Shown in pieces: positions 26,006 through 35,654 of a stretch of DNA of 64,000 bases (the stretch's first letter is position 1; every line of letters begins with the position of its first letter). The position numbers and the translations under genes were made by a program. The notes beneath the pieces are model-generated. The model was not told the DNA's origin. It ran no database searches and saw nothing but the letters and a program-made list of their open reading frames with translations. Origin of the DNA: Advenella mimigardefordensis DPN7. Its GTDB lineage: Bacteria; Pseudomonadota; Gammaproteobacteria; Burkholderiales; Burkholderiaceae_B. The stretch is from NCBI RefSeq assembly GCF_000521505.1, contig NZ_CP003915.1:3286001-3350000 (forward strand), in the 5' to 3' direction.

Positions 26006-29000
26006 TCAACTGCTAATCCCCTGCTCCTGATGCTGTATCAAACGCGCATAAGCACCATAGCGGGAAAGCAATGTGTCGTGCGTTCCCTGCTCAATCAGTT
26101 TGCCATCGTCCAACACCAATATCTGATCCGCATCGCGAATCGTCGATAGCCTATGCGCAATGATCAGGCTGGTACGTTCACGCATCAGCAAGGCAAGGGC
26201 ATCCCGTACCTGCATTTCGCTCAGGCTGTCCAGGTGTGACGTTGCCTCATCCAGTATCAAGATAGGCGCATTTTTCAAAAAGGCGCGTGCGATGGCGATA
26301 CGTTGCCGCTGGCCACCGGATAACTGCGTGCCGCGTTCGCCAACAAGCGTGTCCAGGCCCTGCGGTAACGAAGCAACGAATCCGGATAGCGCCGCTGATG
26401 CCAGTGCATTGTTTACTTCAGCATCACTGGCATCGGGGCGCGCGAGTCGGATATTTGCAGCGAGCGTATCGTTGAACAGGTAAGTGTCCTGTGTAACCAG
26501 AGCGACATGTTCTCTCAGGTTATCCAGTTCGAGTTGGCGTATGTCGGTGCCGCCGATCCGGATCGTGCCCGTGCTGGCATCCCAGAAACGCAACAGCAGG
26601 CTGGCAATCGTGCTTTTGCCCGCCCCTGAGGCCCCTACCAACGCCGTGGTTGTACCCGGCGCAAGGGAAAAAGTAAGCGCGTCCAGCGTAAGACGCGAGG
26701 TCGGCGTGTACCTGAAGCTCACCTGATCAAACTCGATCGATAGCCCTTGTGACGCTGGCGCCAACCTGCTCGGGCCATCCCCGACAGGAACCGGTTCCTG
26801 ATGCACCACATGCAGGCGTCTGCTGGCAGCCACCGTGTCAGCCAATTGTCGGCTCACCTGAGAAATTTCGGATACGGGCAGGAAAGTGGCAACCGCGACA
26901 AGCACCAGCAACGGCACCATGGTCGGATCAAGTGTACCGGCATTGGCCAGCAAGGCACCGGTAACGGCAACCGCCAATCCACCCAGCCCCATTGCCACTT
27001 CGAACCAGGCGCTTTGCGCCGACAAATCATTCAGAATCGCCTGTCTTTGACCACTGTACGATTGCGCAATATCCAGAAACTGCTTACGGCGCCGTGCCGT
27101 CGCCTGAAAGGCCGTCAGATCGGCCATACCCTGAATGGTGTCGGTCAGATGGGCACTCATTTCACCAAGGGACTGACGGGCCTGTTCTCCCAGTGCATCA
27201 ATCCGCCGTCTGCTGCGAACCGGTGACAAAAGCGCATAGGCAAGAAATGGCAGCAAGGCCAGTGCCACCGGCCAGCTGTAAACAGCCAGAAAGCCCAGTA
27301 CGGTGGCGGGCACCAGTACTGATACAATCGCCGGCGCGATGGTATGCGCATAAAAGTATTCGATCATTTCCACGTCTTGCGTTGCCAATGAAACCAGGTC
27401 TCCGGAGCGACGCTCCAGGAGATAAGCTGGTGCGAGCTGTTCGAGCTTATCGTACAAATCGATACGCATATTGGCCAGCAATTTATAGGCCATTGCATGC
27501 GCAAGCCACGACTCCAGCCAGTGAAATAACGCGGCCAGCGGCGCAACAACAAGTAATGCAATAATCAGCGTCTGCGTTGGTTGGCCGTTACGCAAAGCAG
27601 CGACAACAAGAGCACTCAGCGCACCCACGCCGATAAATGCGGCGACCCTTGCGACGCCAAGCAATATAGTGGCCACCAGTGTGAGGCGCCAGGGCTTGAC
27701 CACCGACATCAGGGTAACCAGCACATCTTTCCATCCCACCCGGGCCGCATCATCCTCCAGCGATCGGGGCGCCGGACCGTTGGTGCTGCTTGCTGGCGCT
27801 ACAGATTCAGCTCGCGCGTCGGCGTCTTTCGGGATGTGGCTATTTCCGACTTGCTCTCGCATCAGTTGATAATACAGGCCCTGCTGCTGCATCAGCACCT
27901 CGTGAGATCCCGACTCAACCACGCGCCCATGATCCAGGACCAGAATTCTGTCTGCATTAATCACACTGGCCAGACGATGCGCCAGGATCAGCGTCGTTCT
28001 GCCCACCATCAGGCGGTCCAGCGCTTCCTGAATCAGAAATTCGTTCTGCGAGTCAACTGATGATAATGCCTCGTCCAGGATCAGGATGGGCGCGTCCCGC
28101 AACAGCGCACGGGCGATGCCAATACGCTGCCGCTGCCCGCCAGACAGCTGCAGCCCCCGATCCCCTACTTGCGTTTCGTAGCCATCAGGCAACGCCATAA
28201 TAAACGCATCAATATTGGCAGAGCGTGCCGCCGCGCGCACCTGTTCAGGCGTCGCATCGGGCCGGCCCAGACGTATATTGTCGTCCAGCGTGCCATGAAA
28301 CAAGGTGATGTCCTGACTGACCAATGCAATGCGCGATAGCAATGCATCTTCGGAGAGATCACGGATGTCATAGCCGCCAACGGAGATATGTCCGTTCTGC
28401 GGCATCACTTCGCGCAGGAGCAACCGCACAATAGTGGATTTGCCCGCACCGCTGGGGCCAACAACACCAATGCGCTCACCAGCAGCGATGTCAAAGCTCA
28501 GACCATTGTGAGCAGCTCGTTCCGGTTGATACGCGAAGCATACATTATCAAATCGAATCCGCGGCTCCAGATCTGCCGGTGATATTGCGCGCTCCGATGC
28601 CGTAACAACGCGATCCGCATCGTTAAGCGCATGAATACCGGCTGCTGCTGACTGCCCAAGCATCCCCTGGTGCAATACTGATCGCAGATCACGCAGCGGA
28701 CGGAATATTTCAGTGCCGGCCATCAATACAATGAGCAGCGCTTCCAGGCTCATCTCGCCCTGCACCACGCGGCTTGCACCCAGGGTGATGGCAAGCGCCG
28801 CGCCCAGAGCCACACCGAGATCGCTCATCCCTCGTGTAAGTACGCTGACCGACAGCACCCAGAATGTCTTATCTGATAAACGGCGAGCTCTCGCCGCCAG
28901 CCGCTGACCGAAACTTTTACCCTGCCCAAACGCCTTGAGCGTAGGCAGACCTTGCATGGCGTCCAGGAAATCCTCTCCGAACGCGCCAAGCGCTTGCGAT

Positions 29001-29560
29001 CTCTCCTGACTGGCACGCCGATCCATGGCATGCACTGCCGCTGGGGCCAGCAAAGAGAAAAGCGCAGAGATAAGTAGCACCAAGGCCGTTGGCACATCCC
29101 AGAATGCAATAACGGCAAAGATGGCAATGGGAGCAATGAGGGAAATAGCGACCTGGGGCAGGTAGCGGCCAAAAAAAGTTTGCAATTGCTCGACCCCGTC
29201 GATGACCGTCAGCATAACGCCGCCGGTACGCTGGCTGCCAAGCCAGGCTGGCCCGAGATCGACAATGCGATCATACAAACCCGCACGCAGCATCAACTGA
29301 ATCCGAGCCGCAGACTGGTTGGCCTGAACGGTTCGTAAATGATCAAGCCAGGCACGCAGCAGTACCATGGCAACGGCAAGCAGCGCCGGCGTTAACCATT
29401 GCTGCCATGGTTGCTGATCGAACACACGGGCGAGTAATTGCCCAAGAAACACATAACGGGCGATGCCTGCCAGCAACGCCAACAGGCCAAGCCCTACGCC
29501 ACCGGCCAGGCGACCGCGCAAGCCTGCGGTCATCAGCCACAAACGATAGTCAAAGTACAT
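26006..29560 (-). CDS. Fused double ABC exporter, CydDC-like
   Basis: 1184 residues made of two complete ABC half-transporters. First half: six helices, Walker A GPSGAGKST (about 370-378), signature LSGGQRQR (about 474), Walker B ILILDEALS. Second half: six helices, Walker A GASGAGKST near 973, signature LSGGQRQR, ILILDEATS. The first half (LRTVQANQSAARIQ, QRTGGVMLTVIDGVEQLQTFFGRYLPQ) is CydD-like and the second CydC-like; in E. coli these are two proteins that export cysteine/glutathione for cytochrome bd assembly. A single-chain fusion is known in several proteobacteria. Start ATG 29560 with GGAG 5 nt upstream. No cydAB gene is near. Confidence 0.85.
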   Translation of the reverse strand: MYFDYRLWLMTAGLRGRLAGGVGLGLLALLAGIARYVFLGQLLARVFDQQPWQQWLTPALLAVAMVLLRAWLDHLRTVQANQSAARIQLMLRAGLYDRIVDLGPAWLGSQRTGGVMLTVIDGVEQLQTFFGRYLPQVAISLIAPIAIFAVIAFWDVPTALVLLISALFSLLAPAAVHAMDRRASQERSQALGAFGEDFLDAMQGLPTLKAFGQGKSFGQRLAARARRLSDKTFWVLSVSVLTRGMSDLGVALGAALAITLGASRVVQGEMSLEALLIVLMAGTEIFRPLRDLRSVLHQGMLGQSAAAGIHALNDADRVVTASERAISPADLEPRIRFDNVCFAYQPERAAHNGLSFDIAAGERIGVVGPSGAGKSTIVRLLLREVMPQNGHISVGGYDIRDLSEDALLSRIALVSQDITLFHGTLDDNIRLGRPDATPEQVRAAARSANIDAFIMALPDGYETQVGDRGLQLSGGQRQRIGIARALLRDAPILILDEALSSVDSQNEFLIQEALDRLMVGRTTLILAHRLASVINADRILVLDHGRVVESGSHEVLMQQQGLYYQLMREQVGNSHIPKDADARAESVAPASSTNGPAPRSLEDDAARVGWKDVLVTLMSVVKPWRLTLVATILLGVARVAAFIGVGALSALVVAALRNGQPTQTLIIALLVVAPLAALFHWLESWLAHAMAYKLLANMRIDLYDKLEQLAPAYLLERRSGDLVSLATQDVEMIEYFYAHTIAPAIVSVLVPATVLGFLAVYSWPVALALLPFLAYALLSPVRSRRRIDALGEQARQSLGEMSAHLTDTIQGMADLTAFQATARRRKQFLDIAQSYSGQRQAILNDLSAQSAWFEVAMGLGGLAVAVTGALLANAGTLDPTMVPLLVLVAVATFLPVSEISQVSRQLADTVAASRRLHVVHQEPVPVGDGPSRLAPASQGLSIEFDQVSFRYTPTSRLTLDALTFSLAPGTTTALVGASGAGKSTIASLLLRFWDASTGTIRIGGTDIRQLELDNLREHVALVTQDTYLFNDTLAANIRLARPDASDAEVNNALASAALSGFVASLPQGLDTLVGERGTQLSGGQRQRIAIARAFLKNAPILILDEATSHLDSLSEMQVRDALALLMRERTSLIIAHRLSTIRDADQILVLDDGKLIEQGTHDTLLSRYGAYARLIQHQEQGISS

Positions 29561-29659
29561 CACCACTCCATTACATCAAGCTATCTGACTCGCAGGGCCG
29601 ATTCGATACAAACAAGGCGGCGAACCTGATCAAGGCATTGCCCACCAACCATTTTTCGT

Positions 29660-30865
29660 TTATGAAAGCATGCCTGTTTCCTGCGTCGATGGAATGACTT
29701 TACCATGCCTGTCAACGATGACTCCGGGAAGATCATGACTCATCGTTTCTTTCTCCTGATAGTGCACAACAGAGCGAATCGCTTCTCCTCGTTTAAGTAA
29801 GTCGAAAGCCAGATTAAGCGACTCATGATCCATATTGTGGGTGATATACGGGTCCACATTTATTTCACCGCGCAGCCATTCATCGACCATACCGGGCAAC
29901 TCAGAGCGGCCTAGCACACCGCCGAAAGCACTGCCACGCCACACCCGTCCCGTTACCAGCTGGAATGGTCTGGTCGCAATCTCTTCGCCCGCACCCGCGA
30001 CACCGATAACGACACTTTCACCCCAGCCCTTATGGCAGCACTCCAGCGCAGCACGCATCAACTTGACATTGCCGACACACTCAAAAGAGAAATCAACCCC
30101 ACCATTGGTCATTTCAATGATGACGTGTTCAATCGGCTCCTTGAAATCAGCCGGATTAATACACTCTGTCGCACCGAGTGACTTAGCCAGGGCAAATTTA
30201 TTCGGATTGACATCAATGCCGATGATCCGGCCGGCGCCTTGCAACACCGCCCCCTGAATGACAGCCATCCCGACCGCCCCCAGGCCGAACACAGCAACGG
30301 TATCGCCGCTACGAACTTTGGCCGTATTGCGCACGGCTCCTATGCCGGTAGGAATCGCACATCCCATAATTGACGCTTTGGCCAACGGCGCTTCCGGGCT
30401 GATTTTGGCAACGGCAATTTCGGGCAGGACGGTGTATTCACTAAATGTACTGGTCCCCATGTAATGAAAAATTGTCTTGCCTTTAAAGGAGAAACGACTT
30501 GTGCCGTCCGGCATTAATCCCTCGCCCTGCGTTTTCCGAATGCTTTGAGAAAGATTGGTCTTTCCTGACTTGATATAGGGACAATTCGGATCTTCCGGGG
30601 TGTATAGCGGAATCACGTGATCCCCAGGCTTTACCGACGTCACATTGCGCCCGACCTCTTCGACAATACCGCAACCTTCGTGTCCAAGTACGCATGGAAA
30701 TTTGCCCTCGGGGTCTCGCCCTGAAAGCGTAAACACATCGGTATGGCATAGACTGGTCGTCACAATGCGTACCAGCACTTCGTTGTCTTTGGGACCGTCC
30801 AGATCGATCTCTTCAAACTCCAACGGTTGATTGGGTCCCCACGCGATTGCCGCTCTTGTTTTCAT
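29660..30865 (-). CDS. Class III alcohol dehydrogenase / S-(hydroxymethyl)glutathione dehydrogenase
   Basis: 401 residues of the zinc medium-chain dehydrogenase family: catalytic zinc ligands in SLCHTDVF and GHEGCGIV, cofactor motif GLGAVGMAV near residue 198. The glutathione-dependent formaldehyde dehydrogenases have this form. Two oddities are seen. The structural-zinc loop, normally four cysteines, keeps only one ([20 protein letters not shown], around residue 95), so structural zinc is probably lost. The protein also runs about 30 residues past the usual end (IRSVVHYQ), with an extra tail [23 protein letters not shown] precedes ATG 30865. The VOC gene lies 58 bp upstream on the same strand, the usual partnership of formaldehyde detoxification. 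Confidence 0.87.
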   Translation of the reverse strand: MKTRAAIAWGPNQPLEFEEIDLDGPKDNEVLVRIVTTSLCHTDVFTLSGRDPEGKFPCVLGHEGCGIVEEVGRNVTSVKPGDHVIPLYTPEDPNCPYIKSGKTNLSQSIRKTQGEGLMPDGTSRFSFKGKTIFHYMGTSTFSEYTVLPEIAVAKISPEAPLAKASIMGCAIPTGIGAVRNTAKVRSGDTVAVFGLGAVGMAVIQGAVLQGAGRIIGIDVNPNKFALAKSLGATECINPADFKEPIEHVIIEMTNGGVDFSFECVGNVKLMRAALECCHKGWGESVVIGVAGAGEEIATRPFQLVTGRVWRGSAFGGVLGRSELPGMVDEWLRGEINVDPYITHNMDHESLNLAFDLLKRGEAIRSVVHYQEKETMSHDLPGVIVDRHGKVIPSTQETGMLS

Positions 30866-30923
30866 ATCACTCTCCAATAAATTTTAGTCTGCTGAAACAA
30901 CAGAGATCACATAGCGGACAGGC

Positions 30924-31307
30924 TTATTCAGCACTGAAGCTGTACACGGCAAGCTTGTTACCATCAGGGTCCCGGGTGTACGCAGCAAACGCATTCGGCG
31001 CCCAATCGCGAGGACCTACCGCCCCCTCGTCCGGCCTGCCGAGCGCGAGCGCTGCCTCGTGGAATGCTTTGACTGCTGCGCGATTGGGTGCTTCAAAGCT
31101 CACTGTCACGCCATTGCCCACTGTGGCCGCCTGACCATTGGCAGGCTTCAATACAAAGAATGAAGGTTTGCCATCCCCCCATATCGAACCGTTTTCGGCC
31201 AGATCCGTGATACGCGTCCAGCCCAGATGGCTTAACACCTTGTCATAGAACGCACGAGACGCATTAAGGTCATTGGTACCAACTGTCACATGAGTAAAAG
31301 TCGTCAT
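30924..31307 (-). CDS. VOC (glyoxalase-like) family protein
   Basis: 127 residues, one pair of beta-alpha-beta-beta-beta units as in glyoxalase/bleomycin-resistance proteins. The start FTHVTVGTNDLNASRAFYDKVL (first metal histidine in THV) and end YTRDPDGNKLAVYSF (closing glutamate replaced in part) are typical. Small VOC proteins of this type often accompany class III alcohol dehydrogenase genes; the substrate is unknown. Start ATG 31307, with GAGGA 9 nt upstream; a GTG at 31313 is an alternative. A Zur-like palindrome lies 126 bp upstream. Confidence 0.85.
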   Translation of the reverse strand: MTTFTHVTVGTNDLNASRAFYDKVLSHLGWTRITDLAENGSIWGDGKPSFFVLKPANGQAATVGNGVTVSFEAPNRAAVKAFHEAALALGRPDEGAVGPRDWAPNAFAAYTRDPDGNKLAVYSFSAE

Positions 31308-31432
31308 TTGCACATTTCCTCTTATTAAAAGTTGCTGCTCAAAAAATTTACCACTGCCAAATTGATGGACAGGAGACGTCAGGTATGGTCAATTTTCAGA
31401 AACCCTCAGCTCTGATACATCAATTGATTGAT

Positions 31433-31444
31433 ATGTTATAACAT
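31433..31444. promoter_or_regulatory. Zur-like operator between VOC and AraC-type genes
   Basis: A perfect 12-bp palindrome ATGTTATAACAT, identical to the core of the larger palindrome at 32684-32711 ahead of the zinc-chaperone gene. Zur boxes of proteobacteria are built on GTTATA-type palindromes. Placed in the divergent gap, it could control the VOC-alcohol dehydrogenase unit, the AraC-like gene or both. Confidence 0.55.
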
Positions 31445-31532
31445 TACCTTTTGAGCGTACCAGAATGGCCTATCCATTTGGCCCGCTTTGTCCGTCAATG
31501 CTGCAAAGTTGTCTGTAAAAGAGAGGGGACTG

Positions 31533-32570
31533 TTGGAAAAAAATGACCCTAAGAGCAAAGTTATAGAAACGCTAACAAGGCATCTCGCTCATCATGTACA
31601 TGTCATCATCTACTCTGGCTTCAAGGCAGTTGAAGCCGTAGGGGCGATTCATGTACTGGATCAGGCTAACGTTCAACTCGCTGCAATGGGCCAGCCGGCT
31701 CCCTATGAGATTACGCTTTGCACGCCACATGCAGGACTCGTCAGATCGGACACCTCATTGCATCTGGAAGCAAAAGCGATGCATTCGTTCGCATCGCTCA
31801 CGCCGCCCCCAGACACCGTGATTATTGTTGGCGCACGCGACATAGAAACGGCGCTAAATGAACAGCCACAGATAGTCGAATGGATTCAGCATATTCATTC
31901 TCAGACCCCGCGAATCATCGGGGTCTGCTCTGGTGCCTTCTTTCTGGCCGCAGCGGGCTTGCTCGACGGATTGACCGCCACCACGCACTGGCGTGTTGCC
32001 AAGCGATTAAAGGAAAAATACCCCAGGATTACGGTCGCAGAAGATTCAATCTATGTACGTAACGATCGGATCTGGACATCAGCCGGTGTCACGGCAGTAT
32101 TTGATTTGGCTTTGGCATTGGTAGAGGAAGACCTGGGACGTAACATCGCACTCGCAGTGGCAAGAGAGATGGTGATATACCTTAAAAGGCCGGGCGGGCA
32201 GCCACAGTTCAGCCAATATCTCAATTTTCAGATGACCACTCATCATGGCATTCATACCCTCCAGAACTGGATTATTCAGCACCTTGATAAAGACCTTAGT
32301 ACAGCGGATCTGGCCCGCAGGGTCGCGATGAGCCCACGAAATCTGGGACGGATTTTTCTGCAACAGTTTGGCTGTAGCCCTCAGGAGTTTGTCGAACTGG
32401 CCCGAATGGAAAAAGCAAAAAGCCTGCTAGAAGAAGGTTATTTTTCACTCAAAAAGATTGCCACTGAATGCGGGCTTCGCTCAGAGGAACGTCTGCGGCG
32501 TGCCTTTCGTCGGCATTGTGGTATCACCGCCAGGCAATATCGCGACCGATTTCATGCTGATAAAAGTTAA
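31533..32570 (+). CDS. AraC-family regulator with DJ-1/PfpI sensor domain (FtrA-like)
   Basis: About 345 residues. The N-terminal GATase1/DJ-1-like domain (HHVHVIIYSGFKAVEAVGAIHVL ... IGVCSGAFFLAAAGLLDG, THWRVAKRL) is followed by two AraC helix-turn-helix units (DLSTADLARRVAMSPRNLGRIF and KKIATECGLRSEERLRRAFRR). This is the FtrA/GlxA-like layout; such activators respond to small metabolites. The start is uncertain: no ATG is in frame. TTG 31533 is preferred because AGAGGGG lies 4 nt upstream; TTG 31488 and 31509 are alternatives. It diverges from the VOC/alcohol dehydrogenase operon, which is a likely target. Confidence 0.82.
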   Translation: MEKNDPKSKVIETLTRHLAHHVHVIIYSGFKAVEAVGAIHVLDQANVQLAAMGQPAPYEITLCTPHAGLVRSDTSLHLEAKAMHSFASLTPPPDTVIIVGARDIETALNEQPQIVEWIQHIHSQTPRIIGVCSGAFFLAAAGLLDGLTATTHWRVAKRLKEKYPRITVAEDSIYVRNDRIWTSAGVTAVFDLALALVEEDLGRNIALAVAREMVIYLKRPGGQPQFSQYLNFQMTTHHGIHTLQNWIIQHLDKDLSTADLARRVAMSPRNLGRIFLQQFGCSPQEFVELARMEKAKSLLEEGYFSLKKIATECGLRSEERLRRAFRRHCGITARQYRDRFHADKS

Positions 32571-32683
32571 AACCAGGCGGCGCAACGCCTATATGTCTGT
32601 CGGAGGACGGAAGTATTTATCCAACGCCTGCGATAGCGCCCCCGATGCGCCTGTCGCGGTTTTTAAATAGCGCTGGACACGTC

Positions 32684-32711
32684 GTATTGTTATGTTATAA
32701 CATAACAATAC
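32684..32711. promoter_or_regulatory. Zur box, 28-bp perfect palindrome
   Basis: Every base from 32684 to 32711 pairs symmetrically around TATGTTATAACATA. This matches the GTTATA-N-TATAAC type of Zur operator known in proteobacteria. It lies 140 bp upstream of the COG0523 GTPase gene, which is followed by the alternative L36 gene and a Fur-family gene, all classic members of zinc-starvation regulons. Confidence 0.75.
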
Positions 32712-32850
32712 AATCCATATAATCCTTAGCAGCAGCGACACACCGCAACGCAATGACTGACAGTGCGCTTGCGGCTCTTCCCGCTCACAATCGCACCCGT
32801 CAGTACAACAGTAACTGATTCATTTACGTACACAGAAGCGACATATTGAA

Positions 32851-34086
32851 TTGAATACGCATACCCAAACTCCGCTTTTACCAAAAAAGCTACCCGTCAC
32901 CGTTCTATCCGGCTTCCTTGGGGCAGGCAAAACCACCCTGCTGAATCACATTCTTAATAACCGTGAAGGCCGTCGCGTCGCGATCATCGTCAATGACATG
33001 TCCGAAGTCAACATTGATGCCGACCAGGTACGCGAAGGCGGTGCGCAATTGGCCCGTGCCGATGAAAAGCTCGTTGAAATGAGCAATGGCTGCATCTGTT
33101 GCACATTGCGCGAAGACTTACTCATTGAAGTTGAAAGACTCGCCGGCGAAGGCCGATTTGATCAGCTGGTGATTGAATCCACCGGGATATCCGAGCCCCT
33201 GCCCGTGGCAGAAACGTTCACCTTTGAAGGCGAAGATGGACGCAGCCTGAACGAAGTTGCCCAACTGGACACGATGGTCACGGTGGTTGACGCCTTTAAT
33301 TTCCTGCGTGATTACAGCTCCAGGGATAGTTTGCAATCGCGCGGTGAGTCACTTGGCGATCAGGATGAACGCACGGTAGTTGACCTGCTGATCGATCAGA
33401 TTGAGTTTTGCGACGTCATTTTGCTTAACAAAACTGACCTGATCAATGAACCGGAACGCGAACGCTTGATGGCTATCCTGCGCCAGCTTAACCCCCGGGC
33501 ACGAATTGAAATGGCTGAGTTCGGCAAAGTCGCACTGGATCGTGTACTTAATACCGGTCTGTTCGATTTCGAACAGGCGTCCAAGGCGCCCGGCTGGCTG
33601 ATGGAGCTGCGGGGCGAGCATACGCCTGAAACGGAAGAATATGGCATTCGCAATTTCGTTTACCGGGCGCGTCGGCCATTTCATGCAGAACGCTTCTTTG
33701 AACTGGTTGAAAGCGAATGGCCAGGCGTGGTGCGTTCCAAAGGTTTCTTCTGGCTGGCAACCCATCCGACCATGGCAGGCTCCTGGTCTCAGGCCGGCGC
33801 TGTGGCCCGACACGGTCCGGCTGGCTACTGGTGGGCAGCCATGCCACCGGAACGCTGGCCGCAGGATCCGGCACATATCGCTGTGATCCGTTCAAAGTGG
33901 GATGACAACGTGGGCGACGCGCGACAGGAACTCGTGCTCATCGGCATGGATATGGACGAAGAAGCCCTAAGGGCAAAATTTGATGCCTGTTTACTCACCG
34001 ACGGGGAAATGGCTCTGGGACCGGCCAACTGGAAAAAATGGCACAACCCGTTTTCCGACTGGCCTGTTGCCAGCGTACTGCCCTGA
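32851..34086 (+). CDS. COG0523 GTPase, zinc metallochaperone (ZigA-type)
   Basis: 411 residues: GTPase domain with Walker [10 protein letters not shown] (about 21-29), the metal-binding CxCC motif in [11 protein letters not shown] (about 79-89), guanine-specific NKTD (about 195) and a CobW C-terminal domain (W-rich, residues 290-400). This form of G3E GTPase delivers zinc to client enzymes under zinc shortage. The perfect Zur palindrome upstream supports induction by zinc starvation. Start is TTG 32851, the only likely codon before the conserved domain, without a strong ribosome site. The L36 paralogue gene follows 83 bp later. Confidence 0.88.
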   Translation: MNTHTQTPLLPKKLPVTVLSGFLGAGKTTLLNHILNNREGRRVAIIVNDMSEVNIDADQVREGGAQLARADEKLVEMSNGCICCTLREDLLIEVERLAGEGRFDQLVIESTGISEPLPVAETFTFEGEDGRSLNEVAQLDTMVTVVDAFNFLRDYSSRDSLQSRGESLGDQDERTVVDLLIDQIEFCDVILLNKTDLINEPERERLMAILRQLNPRARIEMAEFGKVALDRVLNTGLFDFEQASKAPGWLMELRGEHTPETEEYGIRNFVYRARRPFHAERFFELVESEWPGVVRSKGFFWLATHPTMAGSWSQAGAVARHGPAGYWWAAMPPERWPQDPAHIAVIRSKWDDNVGDARQELVLIGMDMDEEALRAKFDACLLTDGEMALGPANWKKWHNPFSDWPVASVLP

Positions 34087-34169
34087 TGCCGGGAAGCGCT
34101 GAGCAATGCTGATGCGGCTCGCTCTGGCCGCCATACTCCAGATACTGTCAGCTTTTAAAAGGAATAACC

Positions 34170-34316
34170 ATGAAAGTACTCTCTTCGCTGAAAGACGCCA
34201 AGACACGACACCGGGATTGCCAGATCGTACGACGTCGCGGCCGCATCTATGTCATTTGTAAATCGAACCCGCGTTTTAAGGCTCGCCAGGGAGGCGCGAG
34301 AAACAGGAACGCTTAA
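34170..34316 (+). CDS. ykgO: Alternative 50S ribosomal protein L36 (zinc-free form)
   Basis: 48 residues of the L36 family ([37 protein letters not shown]). The primary L36 binds zinc through CxxC plus Cys and His; here the first cysteine of that set is missing (RHRDC), leaving only two cysteines, so it is the C-minus type known as YkgO/RpmJ2. Such copies replace the zinc form when zinc is scarce and are repressed by Zur. AAAGGAAT lies upstream of ATG 34170. Position between the COG0523 GTPase and the Fur-family gene fits this role exactly. Confidence 0.9.
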   Translation: MKVLSSLKDAKTRHRDCQIVRRRGRIYVICKSNPRFKARQGGARNRNA

Positions 34317-34440
34317 CGCATCGTCTGGATGTTGCGAGTGCGCTATCGTCCGGTGCCCGGCGGTATGACCGGCTTGCCGGATGGCGCCTCGCCGGAAAAT
34401 ATCAATCCGTTCAGCAGATCACAGCCACAGGGAGAGAATG

Positions 34441-34899
34441 ATGAACGACGTCGGCAATCTTAAACGCGCAGGACTGAAGGCAACGCTACCGCGGCTTCGG
34501 ATCCTGGAAATTTTCGAAAAAGCAAACCAGCGCCACCTGTCCGCAGAAGACATTTATCGCCGTCTTCTGGACAAGCACGTTGAGATCGGACTGGCCACGG
34601 TCTATCGGGCACTCGCACAATTGCAGCAGGCAGGTCTGCTCAAGCATGCCCACTTCACTGCGGGGAAGGCCTTGTATGAACTTGATGACGGACACCATCA
34701 CGATCATTTGGTCTGCACAAGTTGTGGCCTGATCCGGGAGTTTCACGACAACGCGATCGAGAACGATCAACATCGCGTTGCCAAAAAGCTGGGCTACGAA
34801 CTCATCGACCACACATTGATTCTTTATGGCAACTGTACGAAAGCCGCGTGCGAGCATAGGCTTGAGATGGCATCATTGAATGCCAGGAATCCAGTTTGA
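34441..34899 (+). CDS. Fur-family transcriptional regulator (Fur2/Zur candidate)
   Basis: 152 residues: N-terminal winged helix (LKATLPRLRILEIFEKANQ ... GLATVYRALAQLQQAGLL), then the dimer/metal domain with HHHDHLVCTSCG (about residues 80-91) and a second cysteine pair in YGNCTKAACEHR. By sequence it is closer to Fur than to E. coli Zur, but the gene context (Zur box, zinc GTPase, zinc-free L36) suggests that it senses zinc, possibly repressing its own operon. Start: tandem ATG at 34438/34441, with GGGAG upstream; the second is used here. The long frame from 34381 is not needed. Confidence 0.85.
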   Translation: MNDVGNLKRAGLKATLPRLRILEIFEKANQRHLSAEDIYRRLLDKHVEIGLATVYRALAQLQQAGLLKHAHFTAGKALYELDDGHHHDHLVCTSCGLIREFHDNAIENDQHRVAKKLGYELIDHTLILYGNCTKAACEHRLEMASLNARNPV

Positions 34900-34954
34900 A
34901 AATCAGACCGGACCTCTATTACAACTGTGATGGCGTGGCACCGTGCCAGCCAGG

Positions 34955-35446
34955 TCAAACCGCCGCAGGGACTTGTACAACTAACGGTTCATGCCCGGTT
35001 GCCGCCAGGAAGCGCTCCAGGTCTGCATGAGAAACCAGCATCGTGGCGTCATTACGTAACGGATGCGCATGCACGAAGTCCGCCTCCCAAAGCTTGTTGT
35101 CGATGACGAATTCGACCGCAAGTGCCTGATCGTTGACCAGCGCGAGCAGACTTACTGATCCGGGCGTGACCCCAAGGTGTCGCAGCAATCGTTCAGGCGA
35201 GGCAAAGCCCAGACGCCCTGCGGCGAGCATCCTGCCCAGTGCGGTAAGATCAACAGCAAGGTTATGCGGAACCGTAACGAGAAAATGCCTGCGCCCCTTG
35301 TTGTCGCGCAGGAACAGATTCTTGGTCTTGGCGCCCGGGATCGGCAGCGCCAGCTGCTCGGACTCGGCCACGGTCATTACCGGTGGATGTGAGTGGCTTT
35401 CCGGGGCGATGCCATGAAGATCGAGGAAGGTGGATAGAGTGCTCAT
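34955..35446 (-). CDS. YbaK/ProX-type aminoacyl-tRNA deacylase
   Basis: 163 residues of the YbaK/ProRS-INS family, which hydrolyse mischarged tRNA (for example Ala-tRNA-Pro or Cys-tRNA-Pro). Seen are the family pieces GAKTKNLFLRDNKGRRHFLV (residues 38-57), the LGVTPGSVS motif near 91 and the C-terminal FVHAHPLRNDATMLVS. This arrangement is that of ProX/PrdX, a freestanding editing factor in the cytoplasm. Start at ATG 35446 (MSTLST) gives the usual length; ATG 35458 is an in-frame alternative, and neither has a strong ribosome site. Convergent with the Fur-family gene. Confidence 0.85.
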   Translation of the reverse strand: MSTLSTFLDLHGIAPESHSHPPVMTVAESEQLALPIPGAKTKNLFLRDNKGRRHFLVTVPHNLAVDLTALGRMLAAGRLGFASPERLLRHLGVTPGSVSLLALVNDQALAVEFVIDNKLWEADFVHAHPLRNDATMLVSHADLERFLAATGHEPLVVQVPAAV

Positions 35447-35589
35447 TGGTCTTGGCATTATAACGACGTTGACGGAATGGCGTGCGATTCACGTGACTTG
35501 ATTGAGGCAGCAGTTTTATCTTCGCCGTAAGCCTTTTTCCAGAAATTGTAGGCATTCATTTCAAACAATCAAAAGTGATAAAAGCGGCA

Positions 35590-35608
35590 AATTAGTTGCT
35601 CGCTAATT
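35590..35608. promoter_or_regulatory. Possible ArsR operator
   Basis: Inverted repeat AATTAG/CTAATT with a 7-nt centre, 47 bp upstream of the arsR start. ArsR/SmtB repressors bind short AT-rich dyads in such positions and leave the DNA when arsenite binds. Confidence 0.4.
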
Positions 35609-35654
35609 GAAGTATATTCTTGTCATTATTCCACATTTCGACTATTATCGAATT

